Positions 46,750 through 57,330 of a stretch of 64,000 bases of DNA are shown here, piece after piece. The notes beneath the pieces are model-generated. The model worked only from the letters and a program-made list of their open reading frames with translations. It did no database searches and had not been told where the DNA came from. This DNA is from Aedes albopictus (lineage: Eukaryota > Arthropoda > Insecta > Diptera > Culicidae): contig NC_085137.1 in NCBI RefSeq assembly GCF_035046485.1, positions 345,516,505 to 345,580,504 of the forward strand. The letters are read 5' to 3'. Both the position numbers and the translations under genes were made by a program. Numbering within the stretch: position 1 is the first letter of the stretch; each line of letters opens with the position of its first letter.

Positions 46750-47141
46750 CAGTGTTGGTAAAAACTCAAATTCTCAAATCTCATGGTTGAGTTGTTTCAC
46801 GCGTGATTTTTGACTCGCCAAACTCACCGCCAAAAAAATCATGCATAAGTTGACTCGTGATTTCACTCATTGCTTTATTTCTTGGTTTTGTTATTATTTA
46901 CATCGAAGCTTTTAGGTTTGCATGATAGAAAAAAAGCATATCTAGCGTACAACACCAAAGAATGGTGTTCAAATTGATTTGAATTCGTTTTTCAAGCAAA
47001 CGAGATGTCGGCGCTTGACTCGTGAGAGCGAGATTTTGCATGAAAAACTCGCACATGAGAAAACGATTCAGAATCGCGCGCGAGTTTGCTCACGCAGGAG
47101 CGGTTCATGAGTGTGCTTTGAGAGTGAGTTTACCAACACTG
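46750..47141. mobile_element. hAT-type MITE, 392 bp
   Basis: The ends CAGTGTTGGTAAA and the inverse are identical, and AACTCA/TGAGTT follows. The target duplication CCTGCAGG is perfect on both sides (46742-46749 and 47142-47149). Non-coding, inserted in array DNA inside the 5.6-kb element. Confidence 0.9.
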
Positions 47142-47149
47142 CCTGCAGG

Positions 47150-49200
47150 AATACCTCTAGGTTTTTTTCCGGTTATTCTTGCTGGGATTCTTCTAGGCAT
47201 TATTCCTAGGATACTTCCAGAAATGCTGTTGATTCTTCCAGAGATTTTTCTAAAAAATCATCCAGGATTTCCTTTAGAGTTTTTATTCATGGATTACTCT
47301 AGAAATTAATCATGGTGTTAGTCCCGGAACTCCTCTTGGCCTTCTTTAAGGAATTCCAGCTGAAGAAATCGCAATAGAAACCTCTAGAGGAATCCCTAAA
47401 CGAGTTTCGGGAATAGTAGGAAATTCCAGAGAAATGCTAGGAGGTATTACTAGAGAAATCTCTAGTTAAATCCTAAAGGAATATACGAAAAAACTTGTAA
47501 TTAATTAGAAGGCACAGAATATTGCTAATTAACAAATTGAGAGATGAATTTAAAAAAAAAAAAATCGTGGCCATTTATTTGAGGGTTCCTTCGGCATGGT
47601 TTTCATTTTAATTTCTGTGGTAGTTTCATTAGAATTTAATCATCAATTTCTTTGGATTTTTTTTCTTCTATAATTTCAATGGCTATTGCTCTGAAATTAT
47701 TTCAACAATTTCTTTTTCAGTTATTTTGCAAATTTCTCAGGCAATTTTATCGTGATTACTTTTGTAATTCTTAGTAATTTAATTGTATTTATATTTATTG
47801 CTTCCGAAAATGGCTTAATTGGAAATTCAGAAATTCTAAACTATGCTTGCTCGAGAAAAGTTATATGGAATTCCTGACAAATTCCCAAAGAAATTGTCCG
47901 ATAATTTTCAAATAAATTTACCTTAGAACTTTCAAAGCAGTTGCCAAAAGAATTCACATAAGAATTACCAGTGGAAATCCTGTAGAAAATATTTAGGCTT
48001 TTTAAAGAAATTGGTCAAATCCAATCTCAAAATAAATTGCCGAAATATATTCTATAATATTTTCCATAAACATTCACAAAACAAATTTCTAAGAAATTCT
48101 CAAAGAATTTTCCGAAATCATCAAAGGATTTTCTGAATCAAATTTAGAAAGAATTCCAAAAGTAATTACCGTGGTATCACAGTAACAGAAATTCAAGAGA
48201 ACCACCAAAGATTTTTTTCAAATAAATTCTCGAAGGAAATCTTTAAGAATTTTGCTGAAAAAAATTCCAAAGGAATTATCGAAGAAGTTCCCAAGGTAAT
48301 AATCGAAGTTTTCAAAACTTCCAAAAGAATTGCTGATGAAATTCCTAAATAAATTTTCAATGCAAGTAACATTGGAATTGCCGAAAGTTATTACAATCGG
48401 AATTGCTGCAGGAATTCCTTACATAACTACTGAAGAAACGGAAGAAACCGTCTAAATAATTTTCATTAAAATTATAGAAGCGGATTATAAAAGAATTTCC
48501 AAAGGAGTTTTCGAAGGAATTCACGAAAAAATACCGAATAGCATAGATAATGAAAGTCCAAAAAATCGACAAAAATCCCAAAGAAAAATGTAGAACAAAT
48601 TGCCGAAGACATTTCCAAAAAAAAAAATTGTGAGGAAATACCCAGAGTCATTCGAATGAATTACCAAAGGCTTTATTAAAAATATTCCCAAAAGCATCGC
48701 CTGACGAGTAATTGGAGAGTTTTCAAAAGCAAATATCAATAGAATTGCTGACATTAACAAAACAATGCTTAAAATACTACTAAAAATTGGCAAAGGAACT
48801 CCCGAGAAAACAGTAAAAAAAGCCAAATAAATTCCTAAAGGAATTGTCGAAGAAATCTTCAAAGTAATTTCCGATGAATTTTTAAAAGGATGTGTGAAAG
48901 GTGTTTAGTACTAAATTCCAAACGTATTACCAAATGAATTTTTAAAGAATTGCCGAAGGGGATTCGAATATATTACCGAAGATATTGCCAAATACAAAGG
49001 AATTGCAGAGTGATTTGCAAAAGAAGACTTAAATGAAAGCTGTTGAACTCAGAGTTGGCCTCAAACCCTTCCCAACCTAGCTGAATTATACGACCAAGTT
49101 TCAAGAAATTTGGCCAACAAAAACCTTATATGACGAAGAGAACAAACCTGCCGATAATACCCGTTGTCACCCTACACATATCATTGTTTCATGAAATAAA
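47150..49200. repeat. Degenerate AAGGAATTGCCGAAG / GAATTCC array
   Basis: First a short continuation of the GATTCC type, then from about 47400 AGAAATTCCC, AATTGCCGAAG and CAAAGGAATT text. No coding is supported. Confidence 0.55.
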
Positions 49201-49311
49201 TTAAGGGTGAATCGTTATTTCCTCTTACAAGAAAAAAGCAAAACAACCAGGAAGCCACTGAAACTGGCACCCCCAAGGCACCCCCTAGGAAAAAATCCTA
49301 GATACGCCAAT

Positions 49312-49394
49312 GCAGTTGAGGTCGAAATACGTATTTGTCAAAGGATGCAAATTCTTAGTGGAATTCAAAGGAACCATGAAAGGAACAGTACTAC
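49312..49394. repeat. Right part of the split palindrome
   Basis: CAGTTGAGGTCGAAATACG continues to GTGGAATTCAAAGGAACC, the inverse of 43522-43600, with a short extra piece (ATGAAAGGAAC). Confidence 0.8.
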
Positions 49395-49559
49395 GCGATT
49401 TTCTTTTTACTTACAGATATTCCCCTAACAAGCCCAGGTTAATCATCAACATTTTCATGATATTTTCCAACCCTGCTTCCGGGGAATTTTTTTCTCAAAT
49501 GCCTTAAAAACTTAACCATCTGTTTTATTGTTTCAAATTCATTTTTTACCTTTTTACCT

Positions 49560-50640
49560 TTTATAAACGTGTTTTTTTTAACGTTTTGAATTTTCAACTA
49601 TCGAGCATCTACTGTATCAAGAAGTGCACTCCGGACCGACCCGACACCATCCGAAAATTTCCGTTCCAAGCTCGTGCTGCTGGTCGTAAATCGAACCAAC
49701 AACGCGGCCCAGCCACACAGCAGAGGTTCCTCAAAGCTCAGCGTGTCAAACCAAAAATGCATCTTGTCACATCGGACTAGTGAGTTTCCGCTTTTCAGCT
49801 ATGTAAGAGAGACTCCCGAACGGACAACTTTACGCTCTACGTGGTGAATTAGGTCACGTCTAAAAGCCACCACGACGGGCATCAGTTCCAAAACTGAAAT
49901 TGCTTCCAACATCATCATCGGTGCAATGTGTGTACAGTACATACACGGTGCAGTTCCTGGAAGTGGGAAAAAGGAAGCATATGAATGTGCTGGGATCGCG
50001 CGTTCTTGGTGGTCCCGGAGCATTAATTTCTGGTTCCGGGTAAGTTCTATACGCCAGCAAGCTGAAACCCACACATGGAACGAGCTTTTTGTGTGACTGG
50101 CAAAGCGCTGCGGGTGTGCACATGATGTACCATCAATAAATGATGAGCGGTGCACAACGAGATACAGATGAAAACTGTGCTGGAATTCTCCCGGGAACGG
50201 CCGGATGGGGGCGTGTTTGATAGTATAATATGGGGAATTTCCTGAATCGAGATTAGTTACGTGGTTGAAGAAAATGTACGGTTTCGCTGCTATGGGCGGG
50301 AAAAAGTACTGTGAACAGTAGGTTGCATGATGTTTCATGGCATTTGTAAATCTCATTAGGATTTGTTGAGTGCTCTTGCCTTGTTCGTAATGCAAAGCTA
50401 TAGCAGTTACTGAAACTAATTTACAATTGAATTCTCTGGAGTTAATCCGTGTATAGCTTAGGAAACTTTTCTGGGCTACGCCAACGTTCAAGCCATCTAT
50501 TATCAAATTGATGTTATCCGACTGCGAATAGCAAAAAGTTATAACTGACATGACTAAATGAAAAACTTAAGTATCTAAAACCCATTTTTTTATTTTATTT
50601 TTTTATCGATTTTTAAGACGATTACATTTTGGAATTTTGT
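49560..50640. other. GC-richer island, no gene recognised
   Basis: A 250-codon minus-strand frame (49799-50551) and a 64-codon plus-strand frame (49586-49780, ending near a GTGAGT site) are present, and all frames near 49620-49780 are open. None has a domain I know. No exon is called. It may be single-copy intronic or regulatory DNA. Confidence 0.3.
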
Positions 50641-50735
50641 GATTATTGTTGAAATAGACTTTGAGTATTGTCGACAGGTTTGTTCTCTTCGTCATGAGGG
50701 GTTTTTGTCGGCCAAGTTGCCTGAAACTTGGTCGT
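50639..50735. repeat. Short dispersed repeat shared with 16091-16180
   Basis: CAGGTTTGTTCTCTT, GTCATGA and TGTCGGCCAAGTT recur in the same order at about 16120-16165 with a few differences. Identity unknown. Confidence 0.55.
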
Positions 50736-50840
50736 ATAATTCAGTACGTTCCTCATATTTAAAATTATTTTTAATTAGAAATTTTTGTTTTCCATGTCAT
50801 TTTGAGGAAAACATGTTCGAGGGTTCGACTGTTTGGATGT

Positions 50841-51029
50841 AACGATTGGTGGGAGTTCGGCTTTGCAGTCTAAAGTTCTCTAGAACGACCGATTAAATTT
50901 CGTCCATACGTTTCGGCAATTGTTGGTGCCCCTGAAGAAGGCACCAACAATTGCCGAAACGTAGGGACGAATCCTAAACGGTCGTTCTAGAGAACTTTAG
51001 ACTGCAAAGCCGAACTCCCACCAATCGTT
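50841..51029. repeat. 189-bp near-perfect palindrome carrying hairpin locus f
   Basis: The arms AACGATTGGTGGGAGTTCGG ... and its inverse match almost completely up to the centre, GGTGCC/CCTGAAGAA/GGCACC, at about 50926-50946. On the plus strand the centre reads CTGAAGA, A, GGCA, loop CCAACAAT, TGCC, GAAACGTAG, the fullest match of the hairpin family described in Part 2. Confidence 0.85.
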
Positions 51030-51140
51030 AATACAAAAGAAATAATGATATCTGAGAAGTGACCAAAACAATTTTAGAAGATAATAAATGTGAATGCCTT
51101 TCAGAAGACATCAAAACCAATTTAGATAAGTATCAGTAAG

Positions 51141-51582
51141 CGCCGGGGCCCGTAGCGTAGTGGCTACACGTTTGCTTCATAAGCAGATGGTCATGGGTTC
51201 GATCCCAGCCCCGGCACTTTCGTCAGTCGCTCTTCCCCCCTGAGAGCAGCTGGCACTGACCCTCTTCTGAGCCCATGGCTCAAATGAACCCGGATACTTG
51301 GACATCGGCGAACGGCAACCCATAATGGACCCCCAATCGGACTGGAAACAGGAACAACCAACAGCCACACATCAACATCCTCGAGCTCATCATTCTACCA
51401 TGATAGGGTAGAAAGTGAAAGCAGCGCAACGGCCACCAGTTCGATGTAGTGCAATTAGAAATAGAATACATGTAGGCGCTGTACAAAGTGTATGTACAGC
51501 TTCCAATTGGAATCGCTCACGCAGTGCCCTAGTGGACAATAGAGCTGTAGATTAGGTTAAGTGATTGAAGAATAAAAAAAAA
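51141..51582 (+). mobile_element. tRNA-derived SINE with 13-bp target duplication
   Basis: The head (51141-51216) is tRNA-like, with GCCGGGG/CCCCGGC acceptor strands, the loop TTCATAA (CAT anticodon position) and the B box GGTTCGATCCC. A body of about 350 bp without coding follows, ending in AATAAAAAAAAAA. AAGTATCAGTAAG is repeated exactly at 51128-51140 and 51583-51595. A recent, complete copy of a family I cannot name. Confidence 0.9.
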
Positions 51583-51599
51583 AAGTATCAGTAAGTAAC

Positions 51600-52500
51600 A
51601 GTCAGCCCTATCAGCCAAAATATAAAAGTTTTGATTGTTCAAGAAAAAAGCATGAAACAACACCCACAATTGGGCATTAGAGAGTTAATACTGCAGACAT
51701 GAATTACTATGAGAATTGGACAGAAAAAATAATAAATTTAGAAATTTTAATTATTGATCAGCGTATGAGAAACTTACTTTAGAGAAAAAAAACTAGAACA
51801 AAAATTCAATACATAACTTTTTTTGTCAATAGTATTTTTACTACTACCGTTATTACATTATTATCATTTGTTTATTAAACGCAGTTACACATAAATGGCT
51901 TATGCGAGTACAAATATGTAGAAAAAATCAGAATTCAAACGACTTTTACAGCAATTGAAAACAAAACTTTAAAAATTTCTGAAAGAGTCCCTTAAAAAAC
52001 TGTGATGCAATTTTATGACTAAGACAATCTTTGTTTTTTTTTTCTGAGAAAGCCTGAAAGTTTTACTTCAGTCAAGATCTCGACAATGCCTCATTTACAT
52101 TTTACACACAATAAAAGTAATAAAAAAAATGATAGTTATGGGTTGTATGTGTCAAATCAGTAATTATGATCTCAATATGTATTACGAAAAACTCCCATGT
52201 TCATTTCTAGTCATCTCTGATTTAGTATTGTGTATACAGTTCAAAGTTGGATTATCCCGACTGTTTGTGAAACTGTTCAGAACAGTCGTCGAATATCGAG
52301 GGGCTTCTCGATGTATTTTTGCAGAAACTAATTAATCAGCAAATTTGTTCAATCACAATATTATTTCAAACGTATAAGCACGTATAGGTCTCCAAAATAA
52401 CAAACATTAGCAATTATCCTGAAAATAATACAAATTGCATTTATTAAACCTCACTTTAGAACATTTAAAACATTTAATGCGGAAAACAATATTTTCATAA
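51600..52500. other. AT-rich intronic sequence
   Basis: No repeat ends, exons or RNA genes recognised. It lies just downstream (on the minus strand) of the candidate first exon. Confidence 0.35.
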
Positions 52501-52545
52501 ATTTGTTGAGTGATAAACATTGCATCTGAACACCCCCCGACTTAC

Positions 52546-52668
52546 GCGCCAAAAAGCTGGCGGCTTGGCTGCCGGCAACAGCTGATCAGGGCGACCGGTT
52601 AGCTGTCCTTGTTCCACCAATTGAATGTTTTTGAAAACGCGTTTGCGCGCGAAATCTTTCTCGCTCAT
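52546..52668 (-). CDS. Candidate alternative first coding exon of the kinase gene
   Basis: On the minus strand ATG at 52668-52666 opens 41 codons (MSEKDFARKR ... KPPAFWR), immediately followed by the donor GTAAGT (52545-52540). An in-frame TGA lies about 60 bases upstream, so this is the first ATG of the frame. The base at -3 is a purine. The exon ends in phase 0, exactly the phase in which the 18828 acceptor exon begins and the 60554 exon ends. The strand is also the same. Splicing to 18828 would give MSEKDF...[12 protein letters not shown], replacing the tail encoded at 60554-60750. The DNA is GC-richer than its surroundings. I do not recognise the peptide. It could instead belong to a nested gene or be chance; the splice phase and donor are the main support. 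Confidence 0.42.
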
Positions 52669-52863
52669 TTCTGCTGTCAACTCCGTCACCGACTGTTTCA
52701 CCGACCGTTCGAAACGACGACTGTTTCAAACGGTCGTGAACAGTTTGGAACTGGACGGTCAATATTGGGCGTTTTTTCAACCGCAGAGGTCTATGAACTC
52801 CAACAAAAAGCGTTTTGTATTACAAAAGGACGATAACAGAGCCAAATGAGGTTTTGAATGAGT

Positions 52864-53033
52864 CCCAAGCAGCACACAAGTCACAAAGGAGTGTTGACAG
52901 CGCAGTTTTTTGGTTGGACACGAGTCATTTTCAAGTTATTCTGCCTTTTGAGTTAGAATTACATAAATGTAGCTCATATACATCCAAAAACCTGCGCTGT
53001 CGACACTGCTTTGTGACTTGTGCGCTGCTTGGG
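52864..53033. mobile_element. MITE with CCCAAGCAGC ends, 170 bp
   Basis: The left CCCAAGCAGCACACAAGTCA and the inverse of the right end (CCCAAGCAGCGCACAAGTCA) start arms of about 50 bp that match well. It sits about 200 bp upstream of the candidate first exon on its strand. Confidence 0.85.
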
Positions 53034-53039
53034 GTGCCT

Positions 53040-53680
53040 GAGAGCTTCTCGTGATCAAAACGAAATTCCCACCATTCGATTTCTTGTTAATTTTTGCAAA
53101 AGAATGGATAGTAAGTATAGTTGAAAAACTCTAACGAGTAGCATATTTAATAATTACAAACTTAATCACTTTCGAACAAAAGTGATATTGGTTTATTTAA
53201 GATAAAAGGTAAAAGATCGGCAAAATATAATTAATGTAAGGGCTTAGCAATATCTCAATATATTACTACCGAAAATCGAATTAGACTTACAATTAGTCTT
53301 TCGAATAAGGTGATCTTTGGAGCAAAGGATTGCTAATGGCGATGTGCCCTTTCTGGGGGCTTTTTATGTTGTCTTTCATTCATTCAATCTGTGTATACAA
53401 CACAAGTAAATTTTTGTGATTTGCTTTTTTGATGAATTAAAGAACCAACTGTTTTCAAGCTCCCAAAACGTTTCAATAGTAAACATTGCAGGATTGTACA
53501 GAAATGTTGATTTGAAAACCGCAAAGCCATTTGAATCCTGCGACGAGAACACCAAATTTTTGCCAGTACAAAAACAAATATTTTAATAAATCAACCTCTT
53601 AGACAACCAGAATATTTTGCACTACCCGTCATAAGTACGGACTCACTTAAAAAGTATTGCAACACTCAGTTGTATCACCC
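53040..53680. other. Intronic sequence, nothing recognised
   Basis: AT-rich; no repeat or exon signal found. Confidence 0.35.
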
Positions 53681-53689
53681 CCCAAAAAG

Positions 53690-54480
53690 TTTAGCATCAC
53701 CTGAAAACAGCTAAATTTGTGCCGCTTTATCTCGAAATCCTGATAATATGCAAAGTCTTCAGTAAGTTGTTCGGAAGGTCGTGGATATCATAATGATAAG
53801 CAGTTTGGTTCGTAATTCTGCCACTAGGCGACGCTAGTGAGCATGGAAAAATGAATATTTTTAACGAGTTCTATCTCGTGATCGTGATGAGATAGATAGT
53901 TCAAGTCCTCGGCAAAGTTGTTTGAAAGGTCGTGGACATCATAATGACAAGCAGTTTGGTTTGCAATTATGCCGCTAGGCGACGCTAGTGAGCATGGAAA
54001 AATGAGTATTTTCAAATAACTTTATCTCGTGATCCTGATGAGATAGAAAGTTCAAGTCTTCGGCAAAGTTGTTCGGAAGGTCGTGGACATCATAATGATA
54101 AGCAGTTTGGTTTGCAATTCTGCCACTAGGCGACGCTAGTGAGCATGGATAAATGAACATTTTTAACGAGTTCTATCTTGTGATACTGATGAGATTGAAA
54201 GTTCAAGTCATCGGCAAAGTTGTTCGGAAGGTCGTGGACATCATAATGATAAGCAGTTTGGTTTGCAATTCTGCCGCTAGGCGACACTAGTGATCATGAA
54301 TATATTAACATTTTTAACTAGTGCTATCTCGTGATTCTGATTAGATAGACAGTTCAAGTATTCGGCAAAGTTATTCGGAAGATCATGGACATCATAATGA
54401 CAAGCTGTTTGGTTGCAATTCTGCTGCTATGTGACGCTAGTGAGTATGGAAAAATGAGCATTTGCCAATGACAAGCAGTT
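53690..54480. repeat. 151-bp tandem repeat, five copies
   Basis: The landmark GGCGACGCTAGTGAGCATGG recurs at 53827, 53978, 54129, 54280 and (changed) 54430, so the period is 151 bp. Units also share CGGCAAAGTTGTTCGGAAGG and CATCATAATGATAAGCAG. CGGCAAAGTTG links it loosely to other repeats in the window. Confidence 0.9.
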
Positions 54481-54690
54481 TATGAAGTGAATCAGACCTG
54501 AATCACTTGAATATTAAGTGAATCAGACCTGAACCACTTGAATATCAAGTGAATCAGCCCTGAATCACTTGAACATGAAGTGAACCAGAGCTGAATTACA
54601 GAATATCAAGTGAATCAGACCTGAATCTCTTGAATATGAAGTTAATTAGTCCTGAATCACTTGAACATGAAGTGAATCAGACATATTTTA
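54481..54690. repeat. 30-bp minisatellite, about seven units
   Basis: Units like AAGTGAATCAGACCTGAATC + ACTTGAATAT repeat with small changes. The last units are part of repeat A of the inverted structure that follows. The unit is itself nearly palindromic (AAGTGATTCAGG / CCTGAATCACTT). Confidence 0.85.
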
Positions 54691-55248
54691 GAGAAAATCA
54701 ACTTTTCATACTTATATTGACTTTTATTGGTTTATAACGTTACGTTTCTGATGCTAAATCAGATTCTCTCGGAACTCAACAACACTGTTTTGTACAATAC
54801 ACTGTGTACTGGTAACGACTGTTTTAACGATTCTTTTAAAACAGAACATCAAAACTGATTGAAATGATTAATTATATAGTTTTGATAAATTTTACCTGAA
54901 ATTATCCTTCAGATCAAATAACTTTATCCCTTCAGATCTGATTTAGCATCAGAAACGTAACGTTATAAACCAATAAAAGTCAATATAAGTATGAAAAGTT
55001 GATTTTCTCTAAAATATGTCTGATTCACTTCATGTTCAAGTGATTCAGGACTAATTAACTTCATATTCAAGAGATTCAGGTCTGATTCACTTGATATTCT
55101 GTGGATAATTTCAGGTAAAATTTATCAAAACTATATAATTAATCATTTCAATCAGTTTTGATGTTCTGTTTTAAAAGAATCGTTAAAACAGTCGTTACCA
55201 GTACACAGTGTATTGTACAAAACAGTGTTGTTGAGTTCCGAGAGAATC
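54598..55248. repeat. Interleaved perfect inverted repeats, order A-B-rcA-rcB
   Basis: A (54598-54764, 167 bp) is inverted without a difference at 54936-55102. B (54762-54907, 146 bp) is inverted without a difference at 55103-55248. A 28-bp spacer lies between B and rcA. A simple palindrome would run A-B-rcB-rcA, so the right half is circularly permuted. The identity is by my eye reading. Confidence 0.85.
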
Positions 55249-57330
55249 AGTGAGAGAAACTGATATTTTCTCGCTGTTTGAAACAACCGTTTCGATCGAT
55301 GTGTTGGTACAGCCTACATACACTGCCACTCGGGAAATGAACAAGTTTTTATGTTTAATGGATAAGTTCATTCAGCCACACCAACAGAATGAACAGAAGA
55401 GCAGCAACGTCGTGATTCTCTCACGCATTGATCGAAGTCGATTGTAAACAATGCGGTGCTCAATCACTTGGGAATAATTTTCGCAGATGATTGCTGAGTG
55501 CGTTCATTTTGATCGAATCGCTTCTTCCAAAAGTGCTTGTTGATGTAGCTAATAGGCAGCAAACGCCAGGTATGTTTCACGGTTCCTATTGCATTGTATT
55601 GTATTGCATTGTATTTTCAGTTATATAATAAAAGGCGTGGATAGTATTCGATCAAATAAGAAAGGGAGGGGTTCCACTGAATTCTCCACTGATGTATCAG
55701 CAGAATTTCCTTCTCTGAAAGTCCCTTGAATTCACCTGAATCCCAAATGTTTCCAAGAAGACAAATACTAAGTCATAAATCAAAACACTTCTCCAAACGC
55801 ACCAATCAAGCATTTTCCATTTACATTTGACTGACCTCTTGATAATTAAATTAAAACTGACCTCAGCATCAGTCAACAAGGCTTTGCGACGACCGCGACG
55901 ACTGACGACCGAACTGAGGCACAAACATGGCATGCATAAGTTGTGGTGTTGTAGGTTAAAAGCTTTGTTCGTCATTGATGACGTCAAACTCGACATAAAC
56001 CTATCATTGACCTGTTTTTATTTTAGTCACCGAACCCAACATATACCCAACCATTATCCTATGTGGTTCCAACAGTGGCCCAACATTCTGTAAAATTTGA
56101 TCCGACTTTTACCCGACATCCGATATTTTTTTCAGGCTGGCGGAATTTTGATGCTCGGTGCTCATTTAGTCAAACAGGACATTTCTAAAAATAGCCTTGT
56201 ATTTGATAGATACTCTGGTTGAATCGTTTTAAGATGGCGAGAAGCAAACATGAGTGAAAAGATTTGTTGGATGTTGTTGCTCTTTGCAATACTGAGGGGT
56301 GCCGCATAAAAAATAAAACACGTTTAAACGTTTAAGAAAAGATTCAGTATATTCATAATTCCGTGTTGAAATTTGAGCTCAATTCATCAAAGCAAGCCAT
56401 AGTTATTTTATCTCAAAGTCGACAATTTTGTTTCAAAATCAGCGTTTTCCTAATCAATTTTGAGCTACAGAGGGAATTTCCAGCCGATTAATGCGATAAT
56501 TTTGAAAATCGGTCGATAAATGGCTGTACACTGCGCTTCCGAAAATTATCAGACTGCGATAGAAATTGATTCGATCAAGACATAAAACATGAAGGGCGCA
56601 ATCGGATCGGAAAACGATAATGAACTACCGATTGGCATAGACGACTCTATCAGTTCATAACAAATACATGCGGTGATGCACACTCGTTTAAATGACAGCA
56701 GTGCAAGATCACTCAGTATTCATTCAATGTTTGAGTTACTGTACCAGTTTTCAAACGCAAAGGTGATTCCAGACCCTTTTCTGTGTGTTTTGATTGAGTG
56801 GGGAAAGAGTGGTTACTGATCGGGTTTTGAACTGAGTGAAAACATCCTTGGTACAAAAATTGAAAATCTAAAATAACAACACGTATACATGAAAAGCAAC
56901 CCCGAAGAGCATTCTATATGCAAAAACCACAAAAACGATAGACGGTAAACACTACACCCTTGTAAAAGGCCAAATCCCTAGGCCGAAACGTCAGGAATGT
57001 AGATAAAAATCGTTCTTGATTCAAAGACTGAGAAAGCCATCCCCCTTTTCATCTGAATTCAACAGCTTTAAAAAAACATGACGAAGAGAACAAAACTGCC
57101 AAAAATATACAATTTCCCCTACACCAAGAATCTCCAATCATTATATCATAAATTTTGCTATGTATACCTTCAGCATTTTCTTTAAACTCTTTCGAAACTT
57201 AAATACTACCAATGTTTGGTTCAGCAGAAAGTTGATACCAGGATTAATAGGGTATTGGGATGCTTCGTTGGCATGGTCCCTTCGTTCGGCCTATCTTAAC
57301 GTGAACCAAAAACTCGAATAAACACGCATA
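55249..57330. other. Intronic sequence, no gene recognised
   Basis: Includes a short TTGTATTGCATTGTATT simple repeat near 55593-55615. Hairpin locus c (56958-56994) lies near its right end. Short open frames (for example 55697-55996) are not supported. Confidence 0.3.
56958..56994 (+). other. Hairpin of the CTGAAGA...GAAACGT family, locus c
   Basis: CTTGTAAA, A, GGCC, loop AAATCCCTA, GGCC, GAAACGTCA. The stem GGCC/GGCC is perfect. The left core is changed relative to CTGAAGA. Confidence 0.5.

Larger units (their letters stand above)
43666..49311. mobile_element. 5.6-kb hAT-bounded element with 8-bp target duplication
   Basis: It begins CATTGGCGTAGCTAGG and ends with the inverse of CATTGGCGTATCTAGG. 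The tips are followed on both sides by CACCCCC/GGGGGTGCC-rich text. CAGTTGAG is duplicated perfectly (43658-43665 and 49312-49319), and removing the insert restores the palindrome. Inside there is no transposase that I can recognise. Most of it is degenerate GAATTCC-type array plus three smaller TIR elements. It is either a non-autonomous element that amplified array DNA or a decayed one swollen by later events. Confidence 0.82.

Noticed and set aside
49799..50551. 250-codon minus-strand frame
   Set aside because: No recognisable domain, no splice support and an ordinary intronic setting. Kept only as an unassigned island.
51141..51216. A functional tRNA-Met (CAT) gene
   Set aside because: It is the head of a SINE with a poly(A) tail and 13-bp target duplication. 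T-arm and acceptor pairing are imperfect and there is no terminator directly after it.
53690..54690. Regular repeats considered as a CRISPR-like array
   Set aside because: The repeats are contiguous tandem units without unique spacers, and the genome is eukaryotic.
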